From NCBI GenBank assembly GCA_022760475.1, contig JALEFZ010000059.1:185694-249693 (forward strand): a stretch of 64,000 bases of DNA. Direction: 5' to 3'. The position numbers were made by a program, and so were the translations under genes. A model generated the notes under the pieces. It had not been told where the DNA came from. It saw only the letters and a program-made list of their open reading frames with translations, and searched no databases. The stretch comes from Bacteroidia bacterium. Lineage in GTDB: Bacteria; Bacteroidota; Bacteroidia; J057. Each line of letters starts with the position of its first letter. Positions within the stretch are counted from its first letter, which is position 1. This document shows, one piece after another, positions 34,662-43,116 of this stretch.

Positions 34662-37148
34662 TTACCAAAAGAATATGCTATTGGCAAAGGCCAATTGTCC
34701 CGTATACCAAAAGCCCCTGAAAATAGGTGAATCAGCAAAATAGATAATTTCTCCCCTACCCATTCTCTCTGCTCCCCAGACAAAACTATCTCCCAATTCA
34801 TCTTGAAGAGAAGCTCCTGTGAACCCACTTATCGGCTTTCCATCTTCGATGATTCCAATCTGAAAGCCTCCTTTTATATAAGGAAAAGCCCTGCTATTTC
34901 TCTTGATGATGTGCAACTGATCACCAAGACCGAAGGTCAAAGGATGTGTTTTGTCCAGTTTGAGGGAATAAATACTTCCCGCAGTGAAGTTGCTGATGCT
35001 GCTTCTCTCGCGCTGCCCATAGGGCTGAAGCTCATCTCCAAAGCCTTCCTCATTCTTTATGCCTTTAAGTGTAGCTGATAGCTTGGTAGGAATGAGTGGC
35101 TTGTCTCCAGAAGTCGCGAATACTGACATAGCCCTTTCAAGGGCAATGATACGGCCTCCACCCTCTACATAGCTTTTCAATTTGGAAGCATTGGAACGAT
35201 AATTCCCCGAAGTAAGGATCAAAACATCGTATGAAGATAGCCTACTTTGCCTAAGCCTGTTAGCTGGGATAACAGTAATGGGGTATCCCAACTGTTGCTC
35301 AAAGAAATACCAAACCTCACCAAAAGAATAGCTATTGGTTCCAGTCCCGCCAACTACAGCGATATTTTTCCAATCAATCAATTCAAATGTCTCAGATCCA
35401 AGGTCTTTTCCCGTATTGGAGAAGCCTGAGTTAATGGGAGTCAGTTTTTGATTGATCTCCAGGAGGTCAATCAGGCCGGTCATTGATTTACCCCAATTAT
35501 CTGCCTTAAGGAAAACCAAACTACCTTCTTCCAGTTCCGCCTCTCCAATTTTTGTAGACACCGAAGTATACCTGGCCTGAAAACCATTTTTCAAGGCCCT
35601 CGCCAGAAACTTGGCTGAACCCATATCTTGCCACGACAAGGCGTAACCATATGGCTCAGGGCCTCGAGGCTGATTGCCTTCATATGAAATCTCATACCCT
35701 TTCTGGATACTCAAAACTTCCTCGGTAGCATAAGCCTCCAAGTCATAAGCATATAGCAAAGACCAGGCAGTCAAATCATACGTCAGAGAATCCTCAAGTT
35801 TTGAGCTGGGCTCAAGCAGCACCTTTACCAGGTTGGCCTGACTCTGCTTAAGAGGGATAAGAATGTCTTTCTCTGAGACCGAAAAATCCTCCCTATCATG
35901 ACTTTGGTAGGAAAACCCTTCCATTTTCTTGTTGCTGGCTTTTGGATGTCCATACTTAATGGCATTCTGATCCATCAACTTGAGAAAGCTGTTCAATTTA
36001 TCCTGAGGAGTTTTATGGCTAATGATGTAACTCTTATAAGTTCCATCAGGCTTATTTCTGGCCTGTTCGAAATATTGGTCAAAGTTGGAAATCAATTCAT
36101 CCTTCTTTTTACAGGAAATCTCTATGGTTGAAAGTCCCGTTACAAAGTGGTGGGTCAACCGGTCTTCTAACGTAAGGGTATCTCCATTCTGCTTTTTTAT
36201 CGCCAAACCTGCAGTTCCATGACCTGCCTGCTCATAGGTAAACCCAATAGCTCCCTGAAAAGTAGGCCAGGTGTCTCCATATGAAGGATAAAAAAGGTCA
36301 AAAATCTCCCTGGTAAAGTATAACCAACCATTTTTATCAAAATATGAGGCGTGATTCATACCGGCAAGTTCCTGGAATTCGCGCTGCCAATCGGTGATCA
36401 CCTCATGATAAGGCTCCGCAGCAGGCCCAAAATAATAAGGTGAATTAACCCCTTGCTCATGGTAGTCAACATGAACTTGTGGCATCCAGTTGTGGTACAT
36501 TTGTGCACGCTGCTGACTTTCTACCTGAGTCTGCCAGCACCAGTCTCTATTAAGGTCGAAGAGATAGTGGTTGGGGCGACCTCCTGGCCATGGCTCCGCA
36601 TGTTCCCAACCCTCGCGATTGGGATTTACGCTTGAACCACTTACCTGTCTAAACCAGTTTACATACCTGTCTCTTCCATCCGGATTTACACAAGGGTCCA
36701 TGATCACCAGGGCATCTTTAAGCCAATTCGCGCTATCATTGGTAACCAATTCATAAATGGTCTTCATGGCAGCCTCTGAAGAAGAAGCTTCATTTCCATG
36801 AATGTTGTAGCTCAACCATATGATGGGAATTCTTGCACCTTCAGGCTTTCCTTCCTCAAAACCTACCGCCCTGAGGTTGTTTTTTCTGATCTCTTCCTTT
36901 CTGGCCAGGTTCTCGGGACTGCTGATAAATGCAAGTATTAAAGGCCTTCCTTCCATGGTCTCCCCATAAGGAACAAGCTCCACCTTCGAGCTGGAAAGTT
37001 CTACTTCCTTGAAATAGTCTACGATTTTATGGTGTCGGGTAAATTGAGAACCAAGGGGATACCCCAAAAAAGTCTCCGGCGAAATGACGAAATCCTGGGC
37101 ATATAGGGTAGATCCCAGCAGTCCAAGAATGAAGATCAATTTTTTCAT
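34662..37148 (-). CDS. Secreted M14-family zinc carboxypeptidase-like protein
   Basis: 828 aa. Signal peptide 1-18 (…STLYAQ). The peptidase domain (about 40-380) shows the zinc motif HxxE as His117-Gly-Asn-Glu120 in NIHGNEASSSEA, NPDGRDR (155-161) and the third ligand in QVHVDYHEQG (likely His230). A probable catalytic Glu lies in FTYEQAGHG. A long C-terminal part (about 400-828) contains a glutamine-amidotransferase-like beta/alpha region (VVGGTGTNSYS, YDVLILTSGNY, YVEGGGRIIALE) that in this family lacks known activity. It probably trims peptides in the periplasm; the DUF1611 gene follows at 18 bp. Confidence 0.88.
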   Translation of the reverse strand: MKKLIFILGLLGSTLYAQDFVISPETFLGYPLGSQFTRHHKIVDYFKEVELSSSKVELVPYGETMEGRPLILAFISSPENLARKEEIRKNNLRAVGFEEGKPEGARIPIIWLSYNIHGNEASSSEAAMKTIYELVTNDSANWLKDALVIMDPCVNPDGRDRYVNWFRQVSGSSVNPNREGWEHAEPWPGGRPNHYLFDLNRDWCWQTQVESQQRAQMYHNWMPQVHVDYHEQGVNSPYYFGPAAEPYHEVITDWQREFQELAGMNHASYFDKNGWLYFTREIFDLFYPSYGDTWPTFQGAIGFTYEQAGHGTAGLAIKKQNGDTLTLEDRLTHHFVTGLSTIEISCKKKDELISNFDQYFEQARNKPDGTYKSYIISHKTPQDKLNSFLKLMDQNAIKYGHPKASNKKMEGFSYQSHDREDFSVSEKDILIPLKQSQANLVKVLLEPSSKLEDSLTYDLTAWSLLYAYDLEAYATEEVLSIQKGYEISYEGNQPRGPEPYGYALSWQDMGSAKFLARALKNGFQARYTSVSTKIGEAELEEGSLVFLKADNWGKSMTGLIDLLEINQKLTPINSGFSNTGKDLGSETFELIDWKNIAVVGGTGTNSYSFGEVWYFFEQQLGYPITVIPANRLRQSRLSSYDVLILTSGNYRSNASKLKSYVEGGGRIIALERAMSVFATSGDKPLIPTKLSATLKGIKNEEGFGDELQPYGQRERSSISNFTAGSIYSLKLDKTHPLTFGLGDQLHIIKRNSRAFPYIKGGFQIGIIEDGKPISGFTGASLQDELGDSFVWGAERMGRGEIIYFADSPIFRGFWYTGQLAFANSIFFW

Positions 37149-37562
37149 AAATAATTCACTGTGAAGGGTTGTACCTGCATACAGGCCACAAGGTGGATGA
37201 AGTTAATCAAAGATTTTGAAAAAATAGCGCAGGAATGGAGATAGAGCTTTCTCTCTAATGCAGGGAAAATCTGATGACTTAATAATTGACCCCAATACAA
37301 TCAGACATGTCCTAGTCCTTAGGGTAGGCCTCAGCTCTCATGTAGCAAAAATATCTAACCCTAAAATCCCATTTCACCCCCATTCATTTAAAAAGTTCAA
37401 CTTTAAGTTGAGAAAAAGAGCGAATACATCAATAATTCCACTTTTAAGTTTGATATTTAAAAAAAAAATACAATTTTATTTACTTTAAAGTTGTTTATTT
37501 CAAACAAATGTCTCATTATTGCGTATGTAAAATGGAAGGAGGGGAAAGGGATAGCCTAAAAC
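37149..37562. other. Intergenic region upstream of the toxin-antitoxin genes
   Basis: About 410 bp, strongly AT-rich in its right half. It contains three similar dyads (see 37397-37495) and a purine-rich stretch (ggaggggaaaggg, about 37535-37548) shortly before the toxin ATG that could serve as ribosome-binding site. I see no credible gene in it. Confidence 0.5.
37397..37495. promoter_or_regulatory. Three evenly spaced dyads, candidate antitoxin operators
   Basis: Site 1 at 37397-37411 is tcaactttaagttga, a perfect 7-bp inverted repeat around one base. Site 2 at 37438-37453 (ccacttttaagtttga) and site 3 at 37480-37495 (ttactttaaagttgtt) are similar. Centre-to-centre distances are about 41.5 and 42 bp, close to four helical turns. 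They lie in the promoter region of a toxin-antitoxin operon whose antitoxin has a DNA-binding HTH. Confidence 0.5.
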
Positions 37563-37919
37563 ATGAGGATAATGCCAAGCAAAGAAGAAATTCAGGAATT
37601 TTTGGATTTATTCAGTGAACAAAAAAATGCACATGGCATCATGTTTTACCAGAGAAAAAAAAACCTTAAAGCCCTTCTACAGCTGGAGATTTCAGCCAAG
37701 CAAAGGAACAAAGTTTTGAATGGATTAAGGGTTGAGGATTTCTACAAAGGCCCTAAGGAAGATGGAGTATTGACGGGAACAAAGTTTTGGGAATTTGGCA
37801 AGAAAGTGAGAAAGAAAGAGGTCTATATAAAAATCTCACTGGGTTTGGAGGGAAAAGCTGTCAGGTGTCTTTCATTTCACGAAGCTGAACGGCCAATCAA
37901 GTATCCTTACAAGGATTGA
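37563..37919 (+). CDS. MqsR-like toxin of a toxin-antitoxin module
   Basis: 118 aa. The C-terminal half follows the MqsR mRNA-interferase pattern: LNGLRVEDFYKGP (53-64), FWEFGKK (75-81), KEVYIKISLGLEG (85-97) and CLSFHEAE (102-109). Lys62 and Tyr88 match the positions of Lys56 and Tyr81 of E. coli MqsR; the Gln68 and Lys96 equivalents look replaced (Glu77 and His106), so cleavage specificity could differ. MqsR cleaves mRNA, mainly at GCU. Gene order toxin then antitoxin, 39 bp apart, is also that of mqsRA. Basic, no signal peptide. The family assignment rests on a short motif set and would need a profile search. Confidence 0.65.
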   Translation: MRIMPSKEEIQEFLDLFSEQKNAHGIMFYQRKKNLKALLQLEISAKQRNKVLNGLRVEDFYKGPKEDGVLTGTKFWEFGKKVRKKEVYIKISLGLEGKAVRCLSFHEAERPIKYPYKD

Positions 37920-37958
37920 AGGCAGTTTCAAAAAGCAAGAATTTTATTTTAGTCAAAG

Positions 37959-38957
37959 ATGAACAAGGAGAATCCAAAGAAAATCGGAAATGTCAGTTAC
38001 GAAAAAGCAACAGAGTTTTTTCGCAAAGAATCCTTTGAGATTTGGCATCATTTCATGATTGACCCTGATACTGGAGAGGAGTATACAAGCGAGGAGCTTG
38101 ACGAATTGAATACCCAGCAGGTATACAACCAATACAGAGAGCGTCATCACATACCCTTCCCCGATGAGATTCGCCAAATTCGCCTTAAATACGGGCTCTC
38201 TGCAGCCAAAATGTCTGAGGTCCTTGACCTCGGAGCTAACAGCTACCGCAATTACGAGGGAGGAGAAGTCCCCTCTCTTGCCAATGCGAAGTTGATTCGC
38301 CTGGCTGCCAAGCCCGAGAATTTCCTCCGCTTTGTGCAAGAAAAGGAAGCTATATTTTCGAAAAACACCTACAACAAAGTCATGGCCCACATCAATTCTC
38401 TGATGAAGGAAGACAAATTGAGCAAGGTCATGGAATACATTTGGAACTTCCACATGGAAGCCAACGCTTTTACCGGCTACGTCAAGCCCCAATTTGAAAA
38501 AGTAGCCAACTTTGTACTTTTCTTCGCAGAGAAAGCCAGGCCCCTAAAAACTCGGCTTAACAAGTTGCTCTTCTACAGCGATTTTCTCCACTTCAAAAAT
38601 CATGGATTCTCAATCTCTGGATGCAATTACAGGGCGATCCCATTCGGCCCCGTCCCCTCTCATTTTCATGAGTTGTTTGGCATCCTTCACGGTGAAAACT
38701 TCATCCAGATTGAAGAAGAACTGTTTGATCATGGAGGTGTAGGAGAGCGATTTGTTCCTGTGAAGGAATTTGATGCGGGTCTTTTCTCCGAGGAAGAGCT
38801 CCAAAGCATGGAAAAGGTTGTTGAGGCTTTCGAAGAAAGCCGGACAAGAGAGATCATTGACCTCAGCCATGAAGAAGTTGGCTGGGAAAAAAATCAGGAA
38901 AAGCGAGATCTGATCAATTATCAAGATTTTGCCTTTCTCCTGAAAGGGATTGCATAG
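37959..38957 (+). CDS. Antitoxin: MqsA-like HTH fused to a Panacea (DUF4065) domain
   Basis: 332 aa. Residues 1-65 are helical with no cysteine, so the MqsA zinc domain is absent. Residues 68-127 are an XRE-type HTH of MqsA style: IRQIRLKYGLSAAKMSEVL, then LGANSYRNYEGGEVPSLANA. Residues about 182-330 match the Panacea/SocA-like DUF4065 domain: RLNKLLFYSDFLHFKNHGF, YRAIPFGPVPSHFHELF and DLSHEEVGW near the end. Panacea domains are reported to neutralise many unrelated toxins. Placed directly after the MqsR-like toxin, it should bind and inactivate it and repress the shared promoter through the HTH. This pairing is described further in the findings. Confidence 0.78.
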   Translation: MNKENPKKIGNVSYEKATEFFRKESFEIWHHFMIDPDTGEEYTSEELDELNTQQVYNQYRERHHIPFPDEIRQIRLKYGLSAAKMSEVLDLGANSYRNYEGGEVPSLANAKLIRLAAKPENFLRFVQEKEAIFSKNTYNKVMAHINSLMKEDKLSKVMEYIWNFHMEANAFTGYVKPQFEKVANFVLFFAEKARPLKTRLNKLLFYSDFLHFKNHGFSISGCNYRAIPFGPVPSHFHELFGILHGENFIQIEEELFDHGGVGERFVPVKEFDAGLFSEEELQSMEKVVEAFEESRTREIIDLSHEEVGWEKNQEKRDLINYQDFAFLLKGIA

Positions 38958-39087
38958 CTGCTACTAGCAGTCGGAAAGGGATTCAGACCATTTTATGAAT
39001 TTTTCATTCTGTCATCACCTATAAGAATAGATGACCTGGGTAGACTATGTCTTAGCCAAAAAGGAATTAATACTGACTATAAGGAAG

Positions 39088-39342
39088 ATGAAAAGGTTTT
39101 TTCAACACATACTGGCATTCCTATCAGTGCTTACCGCATGGATGACAATCTATATGCTCATGTGGACTGAGCCTGGTATGCCCCTACAACACAATCATGA
39201 ATCGTTCTTTATGTCTCCGGAAATGGAAGTTACGGACATGGGTGGTCGGACACCTTCCATTTCAGCGGAAACCCTTTTTCCCTCGGCCCCGCTCACAGAG
39301 CTGGGGCCTGATGGGCCACCCTTTAAAGGCCTGGATAAATAA
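39088..39342 (+). CDS. Small single-pass membrane protein, unknown
   Basis: About 84 aa from ATG 39088, which has a good upstream AAGGAAG; the same frame is open from 39031 but without such a site. One hydrophobic helix at the N-terminus (HILAFLSVLTAWMTIYMLMW) is followed by a polar, Pro-rich tail (GMPLQHNHESF, PSISAETLFPSAPLTELGP). It may be an anchored or secreted peptide. No family recognised; it may not be a real gene, though composition and start signal favour one. Confidence 0.5.
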   Translation: MKRFFQHILAFLSVLTAWMTIYMLMWTEPGMPLQHNHESFFMSPEMEVTDMGGRTPSISAETLFPSAPLTELGPDGPPFKGLDK

Positions 39343-39526
39343 TAGGTCGAAGGGACATTAACATCGATACTAAAAAAGCCCGAATAACAGGCTTTAAAGA
39401 TATAAAGGTGACACAGCTTCACCTGCATAAATTAGGGTTATTATACAGCTAAGCTGGTTTTTAATCTCATTTAGCATTGCTAAATGTGTTAGGGTCGTTC
39501 TTTATTACTAAATTATCCTTTAGGTC

Positions 39527-39560
39527 AAGCCGAAACGCTGAGAAGCGATCGGCTTTTTTT
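39527..39560 (+). terminator. Rho-independent terminator
   Basis: A two-part stem (aagccga 39527-39533 with tcggctt 39549-39555; inner cgct 39536-39539 with agcg 39544-39547, GAGA loop) is followed by a T run to 39560. It lies 185 bp after the small membrane-protein gene. A weaker hairpin (aaagcc…ggcttt) is at about 39373-39395. Confidence 0.7.
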
Positions 39561-39604
39561 CTTTGACGAAAAACTAATAGTTTTGGTTTCAAAAACCAAA
39601 TTTT

Positions 39605-40789
39605 TTATCTATTTCCTCTCAACTTACCTTGCAGTTTTTCAGCATAAGTTTTTGCATCAGGATGATCCAGCCTTTTAGAAATCATAGCCAATTGTTTTAG
39701 CCAAAGTTCTTCGTCTGGTTCTGCCTTATGAAGGTAGGCAAAGTGAGGCATGGACTTATGCAGCCATTCATTCATCTCCTTCTCCTTCAATTTCTTCTTC
39801 TCGCCATTCTTGATATCAGAAATAGATTCATAGAGAGATACGGCCTTATTCAATTGATAAACGGCAAGGTTTTTATGTGCCTGGATTTCAGAAGAATCAA
39901 TTTTCAGTACCTGACCATATAATACCATCGCAGTATCTTCTTTACCCATGGATTGCAACAATTCTGCATAGGCCAAGGCGGATTTTTTGTCGTTGGGGAA
40001 TTTTGAAAGAATATCCTCAAATAAGTAGATCGCTTCCTCTTTTTTTAGGGGCTGATCCTTATACACTTTGAGTTCGGAAGTCTTTAGGGCAATAGAAGCA
40101 GGAAACTTTTCTCTCCCCTTATCTAATAGATTCAAGGCGAGGTCCGCCTTACCGTGATCCTGCAGGTAATTCGCCAGCAATTGGTAACTCTCTTCAATGG
40201 CTGCTGGAACAGAATCGCCCTCCTGAAGTTTGAACCTTTCAGTCAGTCCCGTCCATATTTTTACAGCTCTAAGGGTATCTTCCTGAGCCATGGCCACATA
40301 ACTCCTGGCTAACCAAGCTTCGTAGTCTTTGGAATCCACAAAAATCGCTTTGATAAAGTAATAGTCTGATGACTTATACTCTCCCTTGTTGAAATAATAG
40401 ACTCCTTCATTATAAAGGTATGGCTGCAGGGTTTCAAGGGCACTATTTGCCATAGCTTCATAGCGTCCTCCCCTATCCAGAACTTTGGCAGTTTGGGTAT
40501 GGGTATATGCCCTGGCCACTGCAAGGGGATTTTTCTTTCTGAAATTTTTATTCTCTCTAATAAGTCCCAAATAAGACTGTCCCAGAAAAAAATTCGCCTT
40601 CGGTTCCTCATCTTTCTTTATTTGGCGTTTTTGTAGAAGATCTGCGATTTGTTTTACAGACTCCGTATAATCACCCTCGTCAAAAAGGCTGATACCTTTC
40701 ATCAAGGCAGGAGAAGTAGCCTGGCCTTTCGCCATTTGGCTCATAGACAAGCCAACGAACACAACAATGATCCAGTACTTCATACCCAT
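39605..40789 (-). CDS. Secreted TPR protein
   Basis: 394 aa. Signal peptide at the N-terminus (WIIVVFVGLSMSQMAKGQ); the start may be the first ATG or the next one two codons on, whose ATGA overlaps the upstream stop. TPR-like units fill the protein, e.g. DEGDYTESVKQIADLLQKR, then NKGEYKSSDYYFIKAIFVDS and DKKSALAYAELLQSMGKEDT. No enzymatic motif. It overlaps the end of the HAD phosphatase gene by 10 bp (or 4 bp), so the two are translationally coupled, although no functional link is obvious. Confidence 0.8.
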   Translation of the reverse strand: MGMKYWIIVVFVGLSMSQMAKGQATSPALMKGISLFDEGDYTESVKQIADLLQKRQIKKDEEPKANFFLGQSYLGLIRENKNFRKKNPLAVARAYTHTQTAKVLDRGGRYEAMANSALETLQPYLYNEGVYYFNKGEYKSSDYYFIKAIFVDSKDYEAWLARSYVAMAQEDTLRAVKIWTGLTERFKLQEGDSVPAAIEESYQLLANYLQDHGKADLALNLLDKGREKFPASIALKTSELKVYKDQPLKKEEAIYLFEDILSKFPNDKKSALAYAELLQSMGKEDTAMVLYGQVLKIDSSEIQAHKNLAVYQLNKAVSLYESISDIKNGEKKKLKEKEMNEWLHKSMPHFAYLHKAEPDEELWLKQLAMISKRLDHPDAKTYAEKLQGKLRGNR

Positions 40790-41415
40790 TCTCTTTCTAT
40801 TAATTCTGTAAGCAAGTCATCAAAATCAGAAGGCTTTTCAATCAATTCTGCCATAAGACCAGCATCCCTTGCACCCTGAATATTGCTACGGGAATCATCC
40901 AGAAAAAGGGTTTCCCCAGCTTTCCACCCCATCGTCTCCAATGCCTTCTGATAGATTTCCTTGCCCGGCTTGCTCATCCCCATTTCAAACGAGAAAAAGC
41001 ACCTATCCATTATATCGAACATGGGTTTACATTCCTCGATATAATAATTGTAATGAACACGGCTCGTATTGCTCAACAAGGCCAGGTTAAACTTTTGTTT
41101 TAATTGGGAAATGGATCTTACACGGTCAGGAAAAAGTCCAACAAGCAAATCAAGCCAGATTCGTTCTATTTCTTCCACAGTAGTGGCAAGGTTCCAATCC
41201 TTAATCAACTCTTCTGCCATCTCCTCTATTTCCAGTTCTCCCCTGTCAAGCTTTTTGAATGCTGGATGGGAAGAAAGTTCCTCTAAAGACTTCTCTTTCA
41301 GAGAATCAGGCAATAGGTTGTGGTAAGCATGAAAAGTTTTGGGGACATTGATCTCGTACAATACCCCTCCAAGGTCAATGAGCAGGTTTTTGACAGAAGA
41401 GAAATTTCGGGTCAT
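40780..41415 (-). CDS. HAD-superfamily phosphatase-like hydrolase
   Basis: 211 aa. Motif I is LLIDLGGVLYE: the nucleophile Asp is present, but the usual second Asp (DxD) is Gly, as in the YihX-like sugar-phosphatase branch. Motif II is LALLSNTSR, motif III the Lys in GMSKPGKEIYQKAL, and motif IV TLFLDDSRSNI. A helical cap follows motif I. A small phosphorylated metabolite such as a sugar phosphate is the likely substrate. First gene of a two-gene unit with the TPR protein. Confidence 0.85.
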   Translation of the reverse strand: MTRNFSSVKNLLIDLGGVLYEINVPKTFHAYHNLLPDSLKEKSLEELSSHPAFKKLDRGELEIEEMAEELIKDWNLATTVEEIERIWLDLLVGLFPDRVRSISQLKQKFNLALLSNTSRVHYNYYIEECKPMFDIMDRCFFSFEMGMSKPGKEIYQKALETMGWKAGETLFLDDSRSNIQGARDAGLMAELIEKPSDFDDLLTELIEREWV

Positions 41416-41504
41416 GAACTAGCAATTATTTGGGGAATGCCAATAACATTCCCCAGCTTAACTGCCTAAATATAAGGTTCTAATTTGATAAAATTAGCTA
41501 AAGC

Positions 41505-42923
41505 TTAGTCTATCTCTTGCCCGGGAGGAGGAAAACTGCTTACGGGCGGTCTGCTTTCTGAGCCTCCCCCTTCAGATGAAGTGCTTTCAGCTACTTTTTC
41601 ACCTCCACCTTCTCCATTAGAATTGGATTCTCCCCCCTCTTTGCTTTCAGCCTCAGCCTTGGCATTTTTGGCATTTATCCTGGCATCACGGATCAAACCA
41701 TAGGTCATGATCAAGCTGGTAAGAAGAATGGTCAATAACAGAATTCCTGACTCAAAAATGGGTTCGCTTACCCCATCCCCCAGATCTCTGGATGGGATAA
41801 GGTGTGCAGGGATGGCATAAAAGAGTAATACTGTAATCAGACCACGCGGAGCGACAAATACTTCAGGGTAGATGTCCTTTCCAAGGGCAACCCTAAGGCC
41901 TACAAATCTACTTCCGTAGATCGCAAAGAGAGCGATCAGGGTTATAAGTGGAACTGTCCAGTGTAATAATTGAGCGAGAACAATCGACATCCCGAAAATA
42001 ACGAAGAAAAATGTTCGCACTGCAAATGCAGCTTCCAGGGTAATCAAGTGGAGGTTATGTAATATTTCTTTGAAACGCTCTTCCTTAACAAGCCTTTTAA
42101 AAGGTCCGGCGAAAAACAATTTCTGGTTATTCAACATCAAACCAAAGACCAGAATAAGGATCAATGGAGACAGGTGATAAATCTTTCCTAAGGCATAAAA
42201 ACCTAACAAAATTGCAATCAACAAGGACAACTTGGCTCCATCGGAGAGGTATTGGAACAAGACGATGAGTGCGTAACTCACCACAACTGACAAAACGATG
42301 GTCAGGAAAATTCCTCCAAATGTTCCCAACATCAGGTTGCTCCCTTCCTCTGCGTGATCAGCACTGAGCATTCCGTAGAAGAAAATGATCCCAAGAATAT
42401 CAGAGAAGGCTGACTCGAAGATGAGCAACTCCTTTTTCAAGTCAATGAGGCCTCCAACTGAAGGAATGATAATCGCACTACTCATAACGGCCAGGGGTAT
42501 GGCATATAAAAAGGCTACATACCAGGCCTTTTGATTTGGATCAGCTATGTGATCATCATGGCTAAAGAATTCAACAAAGCCCGTTCCGTAAAAAAGGTAG
42601 ATGCCTACGGCAATAATCGCGGTCGTCAACAGCAGCAAAAGTGCAGCAAGAAGCCCGGATGTAATGATCATCCGCGTCTTTTCTTTCTCAAGTTTGAGGT
42701 CAAGTGCGGCTTCTAATACAATTAGGATAACTCCCACCGTACCCAAGACTTCCAGGTAAGGCAAAATAGCATCCTGCGAAAAACCTGCAAATTGCTGAAT
42801 CAGAAAGCCCAAAACCATCAACATCAGTACTGCGGGGACGTTGGTACGCTTCGCAACGACGTTGAAGAAATACGAGGCTATCAATACAACGGATGCCCCT
42901 AAAATCAACTCTAATGAACCCAT
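41505..42923 (-). CDS. CPA1-family cation:proton antiporter
   Basis: 472 aa, inner membrane. About 12 TM helices between residues 5 and 415, beginning LELILGASVVLIASYFFN and VPAVLMLMVLGFLIQQF; the ion-binding region is probably around SAFSDILGIIFFYGML, with Asp in the mid-membrane helix as in NhaP-type exchangers. It swaps Na+ or K+ for H+. The last about 45 residues form a cytoplasmic tail rich in Gly, Ser and Glu (for example GGESNSNGEGGGE) with no similarity to the family and probably disordered. Transcribed alone. Confidence 0.87.
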   Translation of the reverse strand: MGSLELILGASVVLIASYFFNVVAKRTNVPAVLMLMVLGFLIQQFAGFSQDAILPYLEVLGTVGVILIVLEAALDLKLEKEKTRMIITSGLLAALLLLLTTAIIAVGIYLFYGTGFVEFFSHDDHIADPNQKAWYVAFLYAIPLAVMSSAIIIPSVGGLIDLKKELLIFESAFSDILGIIFFYGMLSADHAEEGSNLMLGTFGGIFLTIVLSVVVSYALIVLFQYLSDGAKLSLLIAILLGFYALGKIYHLSPLILILVFGLMLNNQKLFFAGPFKRLVKEERFKEILHNLHLITLEAAFAVRTFFFVIFGMSIVLAQLLHWTVPLITLIALFAIYGSRFVGLRVALGKDIYPEVFVAPRGLITVLLFYAIPAHLIPSRDLGDGVSEPIFESGILLLTILLTSLIMTYGLIRDARINAKNAKAEAESKEGGESNSNGEGGGEKVAESTSSEGGGSESRPPVSSFPPPGQEID

Positions 42924-43116
42924 ATACCAATTCTTTATCTACTTAAAGATCCTCCTTCGGGAAAACCTTAGCTATTGATACGAAATAATAAGGGAAAAGT
43001 AACTTATAACAAAGGGTTTTAGCTAAGGAGTATCTATTATGCAAACCAAAGCCTTTGTTTACTGTTTGGAACCCTGTATGTCCAGATGTATAATTGTATT
43101 CAAATAAATACTAGCT

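Noticed and set aside
37258..37488. Small gene in front of the toxin
   Set aside because: The frame has no ribosome-binding site, runs through the dyads and poly-A stretch, and ends in Phe/Lys-rich low-complexity sequence.
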